A DNA stretch of 64,000 nt from Mycolicibacterium insubricum. GTDB taxonomy: Bacteria; Actinomycetota; Actinomycetes; Mycobacteriales; Mycobacteriaceae. The translations under genes were made by a program, and so were the position numbers. This document shows positions 53,298 through 63,772 of the stretch, piece by piece (the first letter of the stretch is position 1; every line of letters starts with the position of its first letter). The stretch is taken from contig NZ_AP022618.1 in the NCBI RefSeq assembly GCF_010731615.1, forward strand, positions 620,001 through 684,000, read 5' to 3'. The notes below the pieces were generated by a model. That model did not search any database. It was not told the DNA's origin and saw only the letters and a list, made by a program, of their open reading frames with translations.

Positions 53298-54227
53298 TCA
53301 TCGCGCGGTGGCCGCGACCTCGTCCAACGAGGGGGCGTAAGACCCGGAATGGCCGACGGTCAGAGCGCTGGTCAGCAGTCCCCGCTGCAGCGCGGGGCGC
53401 ACCTGTGACCAATCGGCTCCGCACAACCGGCTGCGCGCGGACACCGAACCGAGCAGTTCGCTGTCCAACAACCCCGATAGCAGCCCGGCCATGAAAGAGT
53501 CCCCGGCGCCCACGGTGTCGACGACGGCGACCGGGCGCTGGGGGAGGTGAACGATCTCCGGGTGGCCGGCCAACAGGGCGCTGACACCCTGGGGTCCCCG
53601 GGTGATCACCACCAGCGCCGGACCGGTCTTGGCCCAGGTGTGCATGACCTCGGAGATCGTGGAGCCGGGGTACAGCCAGTCCAGATCCTCCTCGCTGGCC
53701 TTGGCCAGATCGGCTGCCCGCACCATGGCTTCGACCCGATCACGCACCACCGCGGGCGTTTTCATCAGCGCCGGCCGGATGTTGGCGTCATAGGACACGG
53801 TGCCGTGATGGCGCATCCGTCGGGCCAGCTCCAGTACGGTCGAACCTCCTGGCTCCAGTGTCACGGCGAAGCTGCCGGTGTGCAGGTGCCCGAACCGGGA
53901 CGGCTCCGGCGGCAGGGGGACCGCCCAGGTGAGGTCGAATTCGTAGCTGGCCACACCGTCGGCGTCCAGCCGCGCGTGCGCCACCGGGGTGCTGGTGGCG
54001 GTCTCGGTGCCGGGGGTGATCTCGACACCGGCCTGGCGCGCGTACTGGGCGAGTACCTCGCCGTGCGGGTCGTGGGCCCACCACGAGCAGAGGCTCACGG
54101 GCTGGCCCAGCGTCGCCAGCCCGACCGCCACGTTGAGCATGCTGCCGCCGATGTGTTCAGAGGTGGAGTCCGGACCGATCACGATGTCGAACACCGCCTC
54201 GCCGACGCTGAGCACCCGGGCGGTCAC
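53298..54227 (-). CDS. PfkB-family sugar kinase (fructokinase-like)
   Basis: A 309-aa kinase. The N-terminus has [17 protein letters not shown] and [17 protein letters not shown]. The C-terminal signature [19 protein letters not shown] holds the catalytic Asp. [16 protein letters not shown] is also typical. GTG 54227 has a GGAG site 8 nt upstream. Phosphorylates fructose or a similar sugar with ATP. Convergent with the thioesterase gene. Confidence 0.9.
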   Translation of the reverse strand: MTARVLSVGEAVFDIVIGPDSTSEHIGGSMLNVAVGLATLGQPVSLCSWWAHDPHGEVLAQYARQAGVEITPGTETATSTPVAHARLDADGVASYEFDLTWAVPLPPEPSRFGHLHTGSFAVTLEPGGSTVLELARRMRHHGTVSYDANIRPALMKTPAVVRDRVEAMVRAADLAKASEEDLDWLYPGSTISEVMHTWAKTGPALVVITRGPQGVSALLAGHPEIVHLPQRPVAVVDTVGAGDSFMAGLLSGLLDSELLGSVSARSRLCGADWSQVRPALQRGLLTSALTVGHSGSYAPSLDEVAATAR

Positions 54228-54403
54228 CGGTGCGCTCCGAAGGTGGCGACGAGGGCGCTGCGGATCACGAGCGCATTCATGGCCTCGACCGTAGAGGGTG
54301 CAGCCCGGGCAGGGGGGCGATTCGGACCCACGCCCAAGACGACGAAACCTGAGCACGCCAAGGATGAGGAGTCCGGTAGCAGGGCCTGAACCCCACCCCG
54401 AAT

Positions 54404-54422
54404 GAAAGTAAGGCTAACCTTA
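54404..54422 (+). promoter_or_regulatory. IdeR-like iron box upstream of irtA
   Basis: Matches the IdeR/DtxR consensus at 14 of 19 positions, with an intact GGCTAACCT core, 52 nt before the irtA start. Suggests repression when iron is plentiful. Confidence 0.75.
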
Positions 54423-54474
54423 GGGTAGGTGGGGGTCGTGGCGTTGCGACGGCACTACGACGGGAAGGACCGAC

Positions 54475-57099
54475 ATGGCCCGCGGTTTACAGGGTGCGCT
54501 TCTGCGCGGATTCGGGGCGCGTGACCATCAGGTCACCGTCACCGACACGGTGATGGTGGCTCCGCACGTGGTGCGGGTCAGGTTCACCGCCCCGACGGTC
54601 TTCGAGGACCTCGCCGTCGAACCCACCGCCTGGTTGCGGTTCTGGTTCCCCGACCCCGACGGCGGCTCCACCGAGTTTCAGCGCGCCTACACCCTCTCCG
54701 AGGCCGACGAGCCAGCGGGCACCTTCGCCGTCGACGTCGTGCTGCACGAACCGTCCGGCCCAGCTACCGCCTGGGCGCGCACGGCCACCTCCGGCGACAC
54801 CCTGGCCGTGATGGTGATGGGTTCGGTCGGGTTCCACGTCGCCGACGAACCACCCGCCGGGTACCTGCTGATCGGCGACTCCGCCTCACTGCCCGCGATC
54901 AACAGCATCCTGGAGGTCATCCCGCCGTCGATCCCCGTCGAGTGCTACCTGGAAACCCACGACGCCGACGACGAACTGATCCCCATCCGAGAGCACCCGC
55001 GGCTGCGGCTGCACCGGGTGCAGCGCCACGACACCGGCTCGCTGGCCGCCGCCGTCGAGGCCCGCGACTGGTCGAACTGGTACGCCTGGGTCGGCTGCGA
55101 AGCCGGATCCCTCAAGGCCCTGCGCCCCCGGTTGCGCAACGACTTCGGTTTCCCGAAGACCGAGATCCACGCGCAGGCCTATTGGACGGTGGGCCGGGAG
55201 ATGGGTAAACGCCGCGGGGACGAGCCGGCGGCGGTTGAACCGGCCGCCGATTCAGTGCGGCCGGAATCAGCGGTCGAGCCGGCACCGGATGTCGCCCAAG
55301 CCGAGGCCGTGCCCCGCGGCAACTGGAAGGAGCAGGGTGCCGGCCGGCTGCTGTCGCCGCTGCGCACCCAATTGATCCTGTCCGGCGTGCTGCAGGCCGT
55401 CATCACCCTCGTCCAGCTGGCACCCTTCGTCCTGTTGGTCGAACTGTCCCGGCTGCTGCTGTCCGGCGCCGAACCGGATCGGCTGCGCACCCTGGGCCTG
55501 GTCGCCGTCGGGCTGTTGGGTACCGGCACCCTGTTGGGTGCGGCGCTGACCCTGTGGCTGCACGTCGTCGACGCCCGATTCGCGCGCAGTCTGCGGGTCC
55601 GGTTGCTGGACAAGCTGTCCCGGATGCCGCTGGGCTGGTTCACCGAACGCGGGTCGGCCGGCGTCAAGCAGCTGGTATCCGACGATCCGCTGGCGCTGCA
55701 CTACCTGATCACCCACGCCATCCCGGACGCCGTCAACGCCGTAGTGGCCCCGGTCGCCGTGTTGGTCTACCTGTTCGTGGTCGACTGGCGAATCGCCCTG
55801 CTGCTGCTGGCACCGGTGCTGGTGTACATCGTGCTGATGGTCACCATGTCGATCCAGTCCGGCCCGAAGATCCCGCAGTCCCAGCGCTGGGCCGAGAAGA
55901 TGGGCACCGAGGCCGGGGGTTACCTGGCCGGGCAACCGGTGGTGCGGATCTTCGGCGGTGCCGCCGCCTCGGGCTTCCGCCGCCGTCTCGACGAGTACCT
56001 CGCGTTCCTGGTGGACTGGCAGCGCCCGTTCGTCGGGAAGAAGACGTGGATGGACCTGGTCACCAGGCCGTCGACGTTCCTCTGGCTGATCGCGGCGCTG
56101 GGCACCGCGCTGATCGTCACGCACCGGATGAACCCGGTGGATCTGCTGCCGTTCCTGTTGCTGGGCACCACCTTCGGTGCCCGGCTGCTGGGCATCGGCT
56201 ACGGGCTGTCCGGTATCAGCACCGGAATGCAGGCCGCCCGCCGAATCCAGGGCACCCTCGATGCGCCGGAGCTTGGCACCCCGACCCACGCCCCGGCGGC
56301 GCCGGCACGGGACGCGATGGGAACCCGGGCGGGAACCGTCGAATACCGCGACGTCACCTTCGGCTACCGACCCGACGTTCCGGTGGTCTGCGATGTCAAC
56401 CTGACCCTGCGGCCCGGTACCGTCACCGCGCTGGTCGGCCCGTCCGGCTCGGGCAAGTCGACGCTCGCCGCACTGCTGGCCCGCTTCCACGATGTCCAGC
56501 GCGGCGCAATCACCGTCGGCGGCACCGATATTCGCGAGTTCCCCGCCGACGACCTGTACGCCCGGGTCGGATTCGTGCTGCAGGACACCCAGCTGATCCA
56601 TGGCACCGTCGCCGAGAACATCGCGCTCGCCGATCCGGACGCCGGGCTCGAGAAGATCCGCGAAGCCGCCCGCGACGCCCAGATCCACGACCGCATCATG
56701 GCCCTGCCGGACGGCTACGACACCGTCCTGGGCCCGGACGCCGCGCTGTCCGGCGGCGAGCGGCAGCGGCTGACCATCGCCCGGGCGATCCTGGCCGACA
56801 CCGCGATCCTCATCCTCGACGAAGCCACCTCGTTCGCCGACCCGGAATCGGAGTACCAGGTGCAACAGGCACTGGACCGGCTGACCCGCGACCGCACCGT
56901 CCTGGTGATCGCCCACCGCCTGCACACCATCACCGGAGCCGACCAGATCGTCGTGCTCGACTCCGGATCGATCGTCGAAACCGGGACGCACGACGAACTT
57001 TTCGCCGCGAGGGGCCGCTACCGGGCACTGTGGGACTCCGGCCGCTCGATGGCCGGCGCGGGCACCGAAGCCGCCGTCACCGAGGGGAGTCACCGATGA
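54475..57099 (+). CDS. irtA: Mycobactin import ABC transporter subunit IrtA
   Basis: An 874-aa inner-membrane protein. Residues 1-245 are a siderophore-interacting (SIP) flavin reductase domain ([11 protein letters not shown], with RAYT at 70-73). An ABC exporter-type fold follows: six-helix membrane region (about 300-590), Walker [10 protein letters not shown] near 655, LSGGERQR near 757 and Walker [10 protein letters not shown]. This SIP-ABC fusion is diagnostic for IrtA, which imports Fe-mycobactin/carboxymycobactin and reduces the iron. A GGAAGG site precedes ATG 54475 and an IdeR-like box the promoter. ATGA-coupled to irtB. Confidence 0.97.
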   Translation: MARGLQGALLRGFGARDHQVTVTDTVMVAPHVVRVRFTAPTVFEDLAVEPTAWLRFWFPDPDGGSTEFQRAYTLSEADEPAGTFAVDVVLHEPSGPATAWARTATSGDTLAVMVMGSVGFHVADEPPAGYLLIGDSASLPAINSILEVIPPSIPVECYLETHDADDELIPIREHPRLRLHRVQRHDTGSLAAAVEARDWSNWYAWVGCEAGSLKALRPRLRNDFGFPKTEIHAQAYWTVGREMGKRRGDEPAAVEPAADSVRPESAVEPAPDVAQAEAVPRGNWKEQGAGRLLSPLRTQLILSGVLQAVITLVQLAPFVLLVELSRLLLSGAEPDRLRTLGLVAVGLLGTGTLLGAALTLWLHVVDARFARSLRVRLLDKLSRMPLGWFTERGSAGVKQLVSDDPLALHYLITHAIPDAVNAVVAPVAVLVYLFVVDWRIALLLLAPVLVYIVLMVTMSIQSGPKIPQSQRWAEKMGTEAGGYLAGQPVVRIFGGAAASGFRRRLDEYLAFLVDWQRPFVGKKTWMDLVTRPSTFLWLIAALGTALIVTHRMNPVDLLPFLLLGTTFGARLLGIGYGLSGISTGMQAARRIQGTLDAPELGTPTHAPAAPARDAMGTRAGTVEYRDVTFGYRPDVPVVCDVNLTLRPGTVTALVGPSGSGKSTLAALLARFHDVQRGAITVGGTDIREFPADDLYARVGFVLQDTQLIHGTVAENIALADPDAGLEKIREAARDAQIHDRIMALPDGYDTVLGPDAALSGGERQRLTIARAILADTAILILDEATSFADPESEYQVQQALDRLTRDRTVLVIAHRLHTITGADQIVVLDSGSIVETGTHDELFAARGRYRALWDSGRSMAGAGTEAAVTEGSHR

Positions 57100-58838
57100 T
57101 CCGCACCCTGCTGGCCCTGATGCCGCCCGGCAGCCGCGGCCGGGTGTACGGCTATCTGACACTGACGATGCTGTCGGTGCTGCTGCGCGCCGCATCGGCG
57201 GTGCTGCTGGTGCCGTTCGTCGCGGCGCTGTTCGGCGACGATTCCCACCGGGCGGTGCCCTGGCTGGGGTGGCTGACCGTCGCTACCGTCGGCGGCTGGA
57301 TCATCGACGCCGCGGCGTCGCGCCTGGGCTTCACGCTCGGCTTCGGCGTCCTGGACTCCAGCCAGCGCGACCTCGCCGAGCGGCTGCCACAGGTGCAGCT
57401 GCGCTGGTTCACCGCCGAGAACACCGCCACCACCCGGTCGGCGATCGCGGCGACCGGACCGGAGCTGGTCGGCATGATCGTTTACCTGCTGACCCCGCTG
57501 CTCGGGGCGATGGCCCTGCCGGCGGTGATCGCGCTGGCGCTGGCGGCCACCGTCTCGGTTCCGCTGGGGCTGGCGGCGCTGGCCGGTGTGGTGGTGCTGT
57601 TCGCCGCCATGTGGGCCTCGATCCGGCTCAGCCGCAACGCCGATGCCCTGGCCGATGAGAGCAACACCGAATTGACCGAGCGGATCATCGAATTCGCCCG
57701 CACCCAGGCCGCGTTGCGCGCCGCCCGACGGGTGGCGCCCGCCCGCAGCATGGCCGGCGCCGCGCTGGACGCCCAGCACGGCGCGACCATGCGGCTGCTG
57801 GCCATGCAGATCCCGGGGCAGATCCTGTTCAGCATCGCCAGCCAGCTCGCGCTGATCCTGTTCGCCGGGGCCGCCGCGGTGCTGACCGTGCGCGGCCAGC
57901 TCGGCGCACCGGAAGCCGTCGCCCTGATCGTCGTGCTGGTGCGCTACCTCGAACCGTTCACCGCGCTGAGCGAGCTGGCCCCCGGCATTGACACCACCCG
58001 CGCGACGCTGCGCCGCATCCAGGCGGTGCTGGACGCGCCGACGTTGGCCGCCGGAGACCGCGGACCGGCCGGGACCGGTGCGCCCCGAATCGAATTCGAC
58101 TCCGTCGGCTTCGGCTACTCCGACGACGACCGGGTGCTCGACGACATCAGCTTCGCACTGGAGCCGGGCACCACGACCGCCATCGTCGGCCCGTCCGGAT
58201 CGGGCAAGAGCACCGTGTTGTCGCTCATCGCCGGGCTCTACCAACCCGACCGCGGCGCGGTCCGGTTCGACGGCGTCGACCTGGCCCAGATGGATCCGGA
58301 GGCGCGGCGCGAGGCGGTGTCCATGGTGTTCCAGCACTCGTATCTGTTCGACGGCACCATTGCCGACAACGTCCTCGTCGGCCATCCGGGCGCCGACGAC
58401 GCCGCACTGCGGGAGGCGTTCGGCCTGGCCCGAGTCGACGAGCTGCTGGCCCGGCTGCCCGACGGCGACCGGTCGCCGGTCGGGGAGGGCGGATCGGCGC
58501 TGTCCGGTGGCGAGCGACAGCGGGTGGGCATCGCCCGGGCACTGCTCAAACCGGCACCGGTGCTGCTGGTGGACGAGGCGACCAGCGCCCTGGACACCGA
58601 GAACGAGGCGGCGATCGTCGCGGCCCTGACCGACGACGCACGCCCGCGCACCCGGGTGATCGTTGCCCACCGGCTGGCCAGCATCGCCGGCGCCGACCGG
58701 GTGCTATTCATCGAGGGCGGCCGGATCGTCGAGGACGGCGGCATCGACGAGCTGCTCGCCGGGGGCGGCCGATTCGCCGAGTTCTGGGACCAGCGCCGGG
58801 CCGCCGCGGACTGGCAGATCGCCGGCGCCCCGCACTAG
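57096..58838 (+). CDS. irtB: Mycobactin import ABC transporter subunit IrtB
   Basis: A 580-aa ABC half-transporter that pairs with IrtA. The membrane region lies at residues 15-310. The nucleotide-binding domain has Walker [10 protein letters not shown] near 365, LSGGERQR and [12 protein letters not shown]. No SIP domain, as expected for IrtB. ATG 57096 overlaps the irtA stop (ATGA). Length agrees with M. tuberculosis IrtB (Rv1349). Confidence 0.97.
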   Translation: MIRTLLALMPPGSRGRVYGYLTLTMLSVLLRAASAVLLVPFVAALFGDDSHRAVPWLGWLTVATVGGWIIDAAASRLGFTLGFGVLDSSQRDLAERLPQVQLRWFTAENTATTRSAIAATGPELVGMIVYLLTPLLGAMALPAVIALALAATVSVPLGLAALAGVVVLFAAMWASIRLSRNADALADESNTELTERIIEFARTQAALRAARRVAPARSMAGAALDAQHGATMRLLAMQIPGQILFSIASQLALILFAGAAAVLTVRGQLGAPEAVALIVVLVRYLEPFTALSELAPGIDTTRATLRRIQAVLDAPTLAAGDRGPAGTGAPRIEFDSVGFGYSDDDRVLDDISFALEPGTTTAIVGPSGSGKSTVLSLIAGLYQPDRGAVRFDGVDLAQMDPEARREAVSMVFQHSYLFDGTIADNVLVGHPGADDAALREAFGLARVDELLARLPDGDRSPVGEGGSALSGGERQRVGIARALLKPAPVLLVDEATSALDTENEAAIVAALTDDARPRTRVIVAHRLASIAGADRVLFIEGGRIVEDGGIDELLAGGGRFAEFWDQRRAAADWQIAGAPH

Positions 58839-58907
58839 AACCTGCGCCCGACGTCGGTGCGGGTGTTCACCGGCGAGGGTTGTCCGAACGTACGCCGGCG
58901 CCGGAGC

Positions 58908-60440
58908 TCAGGCGGAGTCGGCCGCGTTCCAGCCGCCCGGCAACAGCGGCATCCGGACGTCCGAACCGTACTCGTCGCCGGGCAGTTCGGTGAGTCCGGC
59001 CGCGGTCGACGCGCCCAGTGTCCCGGCGCCGTGTCGCCCGGCCCGGGCGGTGGCCGCCGGATCGGCGGCGAAGCTACCCGTGGCCGTCGTGCCGACCGCC
59101 GGCGTCGCCGTCGGTGGCGGGCCGTCGTCCATCGTGAGGTATTCGTCGCGGTGGCCGCGTTCGGCCATCGCCGCGCCGCGACGGCGCCGTGCCCGGCGCC
59201 GCGCGACCTGGAGCGCAGCGGCGGCGGCCGGTGCGGCTACCGGCTCACCGGCCGCCGGTGCGGAAGCGTCGTCGCGGTCGGTGAGCGTCGGGCCGTTGCG
59301 ATCGTCGGGGGCTGCGGTGGCGACCGCGTAGGCGAGCACGGCGCTCACCGCCGGCGTGGCGGGTGTGGCGCTCACCGGGGCGGCGGCCGAACCGGTGGCC
59401 GCGGTACCGGCCGCGGGAGCCGTGGGTGCGGTCAGCCCGGCGACGGGTGTGAGCCGGTCGGGGGCGGGCCGGACCGGTTGCCCGGGTGCCGGTGTGTCAC
59501 CGGGAGTATCGGCCGGAACGTCGGCGTTCACTGGGGCCAGGCCCGCCAGGCCGATCATGCCCAGCGCGGTGGCCAGCAGCAGCGGCGCGGCCATCAGCAT
59601 CCCGTAGAGGGTCCACCACAGCGGCCAGCCCCAGAAGTTGTAGCTGATCAGAAAGATCGTCGGACCCCAGGTGACCAGTGCCAGCAGGGGATTGGCGGCG
59701 AAGTCGGTCAGGAACGCCTGGACGAACGCGGTGGGGTTGCGGAGGAATTCCAGCGTGTCGGCGCCGCCGGGGGCGGTGGACAGGTACGACTCGAGGAAGT
59801 CGGTGATGATCTTGGCCAGGTCCAGGCTCGACCCGGAGTCCGCGGCCTGCGCCGCCGCGCCGGCGTCGGACGCGGCGGTGAGTGCGACGGCCGACTCGCC
59901 GGCGACCGGCGCCAGAACCGGGGGTGCCGCCGGCGTCTGCGGGGTGGCGGCCAGCGCACCGTCGGTGACGCCCTGGTAGACCGCCATGGTGGTGGCCGCC
60001 TGAATCCACATCCGCACGTAGTCGGCCTCGTTGAGCGCGATCGGAATGGTGTTGATGCCGAGGAAGTTCGTTCCGATCAGCACCGCGTGGACGACGTGGT
60101 TGACGGCCAGCTCGGCCAGGCTCGGCATCGTCGCCAAGGCTCCCGCATAGGCGCCCGCGGCCGAATCCTGCGCGACGGCGGTGGCCACGGCGTCGACGGC
60201 GGCCTGCTGCAACCAGGCCAGGTAGGGGCCGTGAGCGGCGACGTACTGTTCGGCCGACGGGCCCTGCCAGGCGCCGGCGGTGACCGTGGTGAGGATCGCC
60301 GCCAGTTCGGCGGCGGCATCGGCGTACTGGCTGCCCAGCGTCGCCCAGGCGCCGGCCGCGGCGAGCAGGGCGCCGGCTCCGGGGCCCGCCGACAGTAGCG
60401 CCGAATGCACTTCCGGCGGCGCGGCCAACCAGATGGTCAT
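58908..60440 (-). CDS. PPE family protein, PPW subgroup
   Basis: A 510-aa PPE protein. PPE is at residues 8-10 and WQG at 58-60 is the WxG turn of the helical PPE domain. A central segment (about 215-300) contains hydrophobic helices ([37 protein letters not shown]). The C-terminus has [43 protein letters not shown] and RMPLLPGGW, the PPW-type ending. ATG 60440 overlaps the DUF998 gene stop (ATGA). No PE partner is present, unusual for a secreted PPE. Beside irtAB and behind an IdeR-like box, it may aid siderophore or heme passage (inference). Confidence 0.9.
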   Translation of the reverse strand: MTIWLAAPPEVHSALLSAGPGAGALLAAAGAWATLGSQYADAAAELAAILTTVTAGAWQGPSAEQYVAAHGPYLAWLQQAAVDAVATAVAQDSAAGAYAGALATMPSLAELAVNHVVHAVLIGTNFLGINTIPIALNEADYVRMWIQAATTMAVYQGVTDGALAATPQTPAAPPVLAPVAGESAVALTAASDAGAAAQAADSGSSLDLAKIITDFLESYLSTAPGGADTLEFLRNPTAFVQAFLTDFAANPLLALVTWGPTIFLISYNFWGWPLWWTLYGMLMAAPLLLATALGMIGLAGLAPVNADVPADTPGDTPAPGQPVRPAPDRLTPVAGLTAPTAPAAGTAATGSAAAPVSATPATPAVSAVLAYAVATAAPDDRNGPTLTDRDDASAPAAGEPVAAPAAAAALQVARRRARRRRGAAMAERGHRDEYLTMDDGPPPTATPAVGTTATGSFAADPAATARAGRHGAGTLGASTAAGLTELPGDEYGSDVRMPLLPGGWNAADSA

Positions 60441-61114
60441 CGGGAACCGTCGCGCACGAGGTGCGCGCAGACCGCGCTCACGTACAACCACAGGGCGGTG
60501 CCGACGGCCCAGGTCGGGATGTAGTTGTAGTGGGTGGTCGGGATGGCGCTGTTGGCGGCCAGGTGGACGACGACGGCGATCACGGCGGTGCCGGTCCCGG
60601 CCGACGCCGCGGCCCAGCCCCGGCGCCCGCCGCGGGCGAAGTAGCGGGCGAACAGGAAGCAGGCCACCGTCATTGCGGTGAAACCGATGGCTCCGGAGAC
60701 GCCGTGCACCCGGGCGGCGACGCTGACCTCGGCGTAGCCGGGGAAGTCGGGGCGCGATCCGGGCGGGAAGCCCAGTTGGGGATCGGCCGGATTGACGCCG
60801 ACGACGACCGAGGACGCGCCGTAGAGCCACATCCCGACGGCGGCGCCCCGCCCGGCCTTGGACGGGGCGGTCGCCCGCGCGACCCCGACCGCCGCCCCGG
60901 TCACCAACACCCCGAAGGTGATGAAGTTCAGTGTCTGAACCCAGCCCCAGTCGCCGAGGGCCAGCATGCTGTTGGCATGCCGGCGCACGTCGAAGCCCGG
61001 GCGCAGCAGCGCCAGAGTCCAGGACACCGCGGCGACCAGGAGCCCGGCCAGCGTCCCCGCGCTCAGCAGGGCACGGGTTCGGGCATCGAGCCTCGGCGGC
61101 GCAGCGGTGTCCAT
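60437..61114 (-). CDS. DUF998 membrane protein
   Basis: A 225-aa integral membrane protein with about six hydrophobic segments ([69 protein letters not shown] and two more). The HxxxG-rich loops with [11 protein letters not shown] and [11 protein letters not shown] are typical of DUF998. ATG 61114 has a GAGGAG site. It is coupled to the PPE gene. The function of the family is unknown. An IdeR-like box overlaps its promoter region. Confidence 0.88.
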   Translation of the reverse strand: MDTAAPPRLDARTRALLSAGTLAGLLVAAVSWTLALLRPGFDVRRHANSMLALGDWGWVQTLNFITFGVLVTGAAVGVARATAPSKAGRGAAVGMWLYGASSVVVGVNPADPQLGFPPGSRPDFPGYAEVSVAARVHGVSGAIGFTAMTVACFLFARYFARGGRRGWAAASAGTGTAVIAVVVHLAANSAIPTTHYNYIPTWAVGTALWLYVSAVCAHLVRDGSR

Positions 61115-61133
61115 GCGGGTCTCCTCGTCAAAC

Positions 61134-61152
61134 TTAGGAGAGGCTAACAGCA
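61134..61152 (-). promoter_or_regulatory. IdeR-like box upstream of the DUF998-PPE operon
   Basis: Matches the IdeR consensus at 14 of 19 positions with TTAGG and GGCTAAC intact, 20 nt before the DUF998 start. Mismatches fall in one half-site. Confidence 0.5.
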
Positions 61153-61153
61153 A

Positions 61154-61174
61154 AACATGAGCATTGTTCATGTT
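61154..61174. promoter_or_regulatory. Perfect TetR-type dyad in the divergent promoter
   Basis: AACATGA, 7 nt, TCATGTT: 7-bp arms between DUF998-PPE and the TetR gene, one base from the IdeR-like box. Confidence 0.65.
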
Positions 61175-61196
61175 CGTCGTGTGTCACGATGGTCAC

Positions 61197-61811
61197 ATGG
61201 CCGTCTCCGCAGAACTCCGGCGCCGCCAGCCGGTCCAGGAGCGCAGCCGCAAACGTGTCGAGCGCATCCTGGCGTCGGCCCTGAATCTGCTGAACGCCGG
61301 CGGCGCCGACGCCGTGACCACCCGCGCGATCGCCTCGGCGGCGGGAATTCCGGTGGCGACCGTCTACCAGTTCTTTCCGAATCGGGAGGCCATCCTGGTG
61401 GAGCTGCTGGAGGCGTTCCTGGCCCGCCGCGACGTCGCGGGTCTGGCGCTTCTCGCCGAGCTGACACCGGCGACCCTCGACGAGGTGTTCGGCGAAATCT
61501 GCCGGTTCCACCGCGACGGACTGGCGGAGCACCCGCACATGGCCGACCTGTACTACACGTATCGGGCGAACGGGATGGTGCCCGATGCGCGGGATCTGCG
61601 GGCGGCATTCGCGAAGTATCTGCATTCCCGGCTGACGGAGTGGGGTCTCATCGACGCGGCGGTGCCGCGCACGGCCCTGCAGTTCGCCGTCGAGCTGGGC
61701 GATCACATCATCGAGCTCGCGCACCATTCCGGCCCCGACGCCGCTCGCATCCTGGACGAGGGAGTGCGCGCCATAACCAGCTACCTGCGCAGCTACGACG
61801 CTCCCGACTAA
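61197..61811 (+). CDS. TetR family transcriptional regulator
   Basis: A 204-aa regulator. The HTH region reads RSRKRVERILASALNLLNAGGADAVTTRAIASAAGIPVATVYQFFPNREAILVELL. ATG 61197 is chosen because the longer frame would start inside the dyad. It lies divergent from DUF998-PPE; the perfect dyad at 61154-61174 is its likely operator, controlling itself and that operon. The ligand is unknown. Confidence 0.88.
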   Translation: MAVSAELRRRQPVQERSRKRVERILASALNLLNAGGADAVTTRAIASAAGIPVATVYQFFPNREAILVELLEAFLARRDVAGLALLAELTPATLDEVFGEICRFHRDGLAEHPHMADLYYTYRANGMVPDARDLRAAFAKYLHSRLTEWGLIDAAVPRTALQFAVELGDHIIELAHHSGPDAARILDEGVRAITSYLRSYDAPD

Positions 61812-61877
61812 CGACGTGCGTTACGTTTATGTGCGAAGATGTCACGGTGTGGCAGGGTGTCGCGAACGGAGTGCGTC

Positions 61878-63032
61878 ATGGATTTTTCCCGGGTGGAACT
61901 CTCGGACGACGACGCCGCCTTCCAGCGTGACCTGAGGGCCTTCCTCGCCAAGATCGTCACCGACGAGGTGATCGAACGCGACCGCGTCACCGGGGAGAAC
62001 TTCGACGAGGCGGTGCACCTGGCGCTGGGCGCCGCGGGCTACCTCGCCGCCGACTACCGCAGCGAGGACGACGGGGGCTTCACCCCGGTGCGCCGCCGGA
62101 TCTGGCAACTGGAGCTGGGCCGCTCGCGGGCCCCGTGGTTCCACTCGGGCACCACGTTCATGGCCGCCCGCACGGTGGAGGCCTTCGCCGATTCCGACCT
62201 GCGCGAGCAGGTGCTGCCCGGGGTGCTCACCGGCGAGATCCGGATCTGTCTGGGCTATACCGAGCCCGAGGGCGGCTCCGACGTGGCGACCTGCAAGACC
62301 CGGGCGGTGCGCGACGGCGACGAGTGGATCATCAACGGCGCCAAGATGTTCACCTCCAACGCGCAGAACGCGCGGTACGTCTTCCTGCTGACCAACACCG
62401 ACCCGTCGGCACCGAAACACCGCAGCCTCACCATGTTCCTGGTGCCGCTGGACACCGACGGCGTGGAGATCCAGCCGATCCGCACCGTCGACGGAGACCG
62501 CACCAACATCGTCTACTACAGCGACGTCCGCGTTCCCGACTCCTACCGGATCGGCGGCGTCAACGACGGCTGGACCGTCATGCGGCACGCGCTGGACGCC
62601 GAACACGGTGTGGTAGAAGCTGATTCGGCCGGACTGCAGAAGATCGCGGTGATGTCCGAACACGCCACCCTGCTGGCCGAGGCGCTCGACGCCACCGCCG
62701 CGGTCGTCGACGTCGACGACGACTCGATCGCCTACCGGCTCGGCCGGGACACGGCGCGCACCGAGGCCGCACTGAGCACCCCGGACATGTACGGCCGGGT
62801 GGCCAACGCGACCGCACTGCGCGAGGTCGCGCCGGACCTGATGGAACTGTTGGGCGCCACCGCGGTACTGCCGACCGGGACGCCCGGCGCCGCCGACGAC
62901 GGTCGCAGCGAATACGTCTTCCGGCTGGCGGGGCCGATGGGTATATACGGTGGAACCCTGGAGGTATTCCGCAATATGATCGCCCAGCACGCGCTGGGGC
63001 TGCCGCGCCCGACCTACACCGGACGGTCCTAG
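61878..63032 (+). CDS. Acyl-CoA dehydrogenase (FadE-like)
   Basis: A 384-aa protein. CLGYTEPEGGSDVATCKTRAV and NGAKMFTSNAQNARYVFLL are the FAD/substrate motifs; the C-terminus reads GPMGIYGGTLEVFRNMIAQHALGLPR. The GGTLEVFRNMIA ending resembles steroid-type FadE subunits that form heterotetramers. ATG 61878 has a GGAG site 7 nt upstream. Shares its stop codon with the convergent DUF427 gene within CTAG. Substrate unknown. Confidence 0.88.
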   Translation: MDFSRVELSDDDAAFQRDLRAFLAKIVTDEVIERDRVTGENFDEAVHLALGAAGYLAADYRSEDDGGFTPVRRRIWQLELGRSRAPWFHSGTTFMAARTVEAFADSDLREQVLPGVLTGEIRICLGYTEPEGGSDVATCKTRAVRDGDEWIINGAKMFTSNAQNARYVFLLTNTDPSAPKHRSLTMFLVPLDTDGVEIQPIRTVDGDRTNIVYYSDVRVPDSYRIGGVNDGWTVMRHALDAEHGVVEADSAGLQKIAVMSEHATLLAEALDATAAVVDVDDDSIAYRLGRDTARTEAALSTPDMYGRVANATALREVAPDLMELLGATAVLPTGTPGAADDGRSEYVFRLAGPMGIYGGTLEVFRNMIAQHALGLPRPTYTGRS

Positions 63033-63739
63033 ACCGCGCAGCCGCAGTCGCCGGAAGGCCCTGCACTGCCCGGTAGTTCGGCCAGCACCTCGGCGCGGTC
63101 GGCGTCGAAACTGAAGAACCCGGCGATCGCCTGACTTTCCGGCAGTACGTCGTGGTAGCTCCACGCCACGTCGGGAACCAGCACGTCGCCGATCATCGCC
63201 GACCAGTAGGTCGCGTATCCCTTGTAATTGCAGTAAGAGGTGGTGTCCGAGCGGCGCAGCAGATCGGTGCGCACATGCTCGGGCGCCACGTACAGCCGCG
63301 GATCCAGTGCGGTCTCGAACAGGATCACGGTGTCGGTGGTGTCGACCAGTGTCTGGCCCCCGACGCTGACCCGCAGGCCGCGGTTGGTGGGCCGGCAGTC
63401 CACCCGGTGATAGGGGTTGGGCGGGTAATGCACCAGCACCCGGCCTTCCTCCAGCCAGGTGTCGACACCGTCCCACGGCACCCGGACGTAGCCGGGCGCC
63501 AACGGTTCCGGCTCACCCGGCAGATCGCCGACGATGTCGGCGGGAAACAGGTAGCTCAGCGGCCGGCCGGCCTGATGTGCCATCAGCGCGGCCTCGGTGT
63601 CGATCACCGTCGCACCGGCCTTGATTGCCTGAACCCGCCGGGGATGCGGTTCGATGTAAACCAGCCCGTCGGGCACGGGCTTCGAAAACCAGCCGGCCCG
63701 ATCCGGGCCCAGCGGCCCGCGTCCGAACACCAGGGTCAT
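63029..63739 (-). CDS. DUF427 protein with two domain copies
   Basis: A 236-aa protein with two DUF427 units (about 20-115 and 125-225). The first has a HPRRVQAIKAGATVIDTEAALMAH entry, and the second TDTVILFETALDPRLYVAPEHVR with SYCNYKGYATYWS. DUF427 is a small beta-fold of unknown function, common in actinobacteria. The C-terminus GDCGCAV has two Cys. Start ATG 63739. Overlaps the acyl-CoA dehydrogenase gene by 4 nt. Confidence 0.85.
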   Translation of the reverse strand: MTLVFGRGPLGPDRAGWFSKPVPDGLVYIEPHPRRVQAIKAGATVIDTEAALMAHQAGRPLSYLFPADIVGDLPGEPEPLAPGYVRVPWDGVDTWLEEGRVLVHYPPNPYHRVDCRPTNRGLRVSVGGQTLVDTTDTVILFETALDPRLYVAPEHVRTDLLRRSDTTSYCNYKGYATYWSAMIGDVLVPDVAWSYHDVLPESQAIAGFFSFDADRAEVLAELPGSAGPSGDCGCAV

Positions 63740-63772
63740 CGTCGTAACTCCTTGTCAGGCAAACATATTGGA

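Noticed and set aside
55267..57195. Long minus-strand frame opposite irtA
   Set aside because: Gln/Gly/Arg-rich shadow; irtA is unambiguous.
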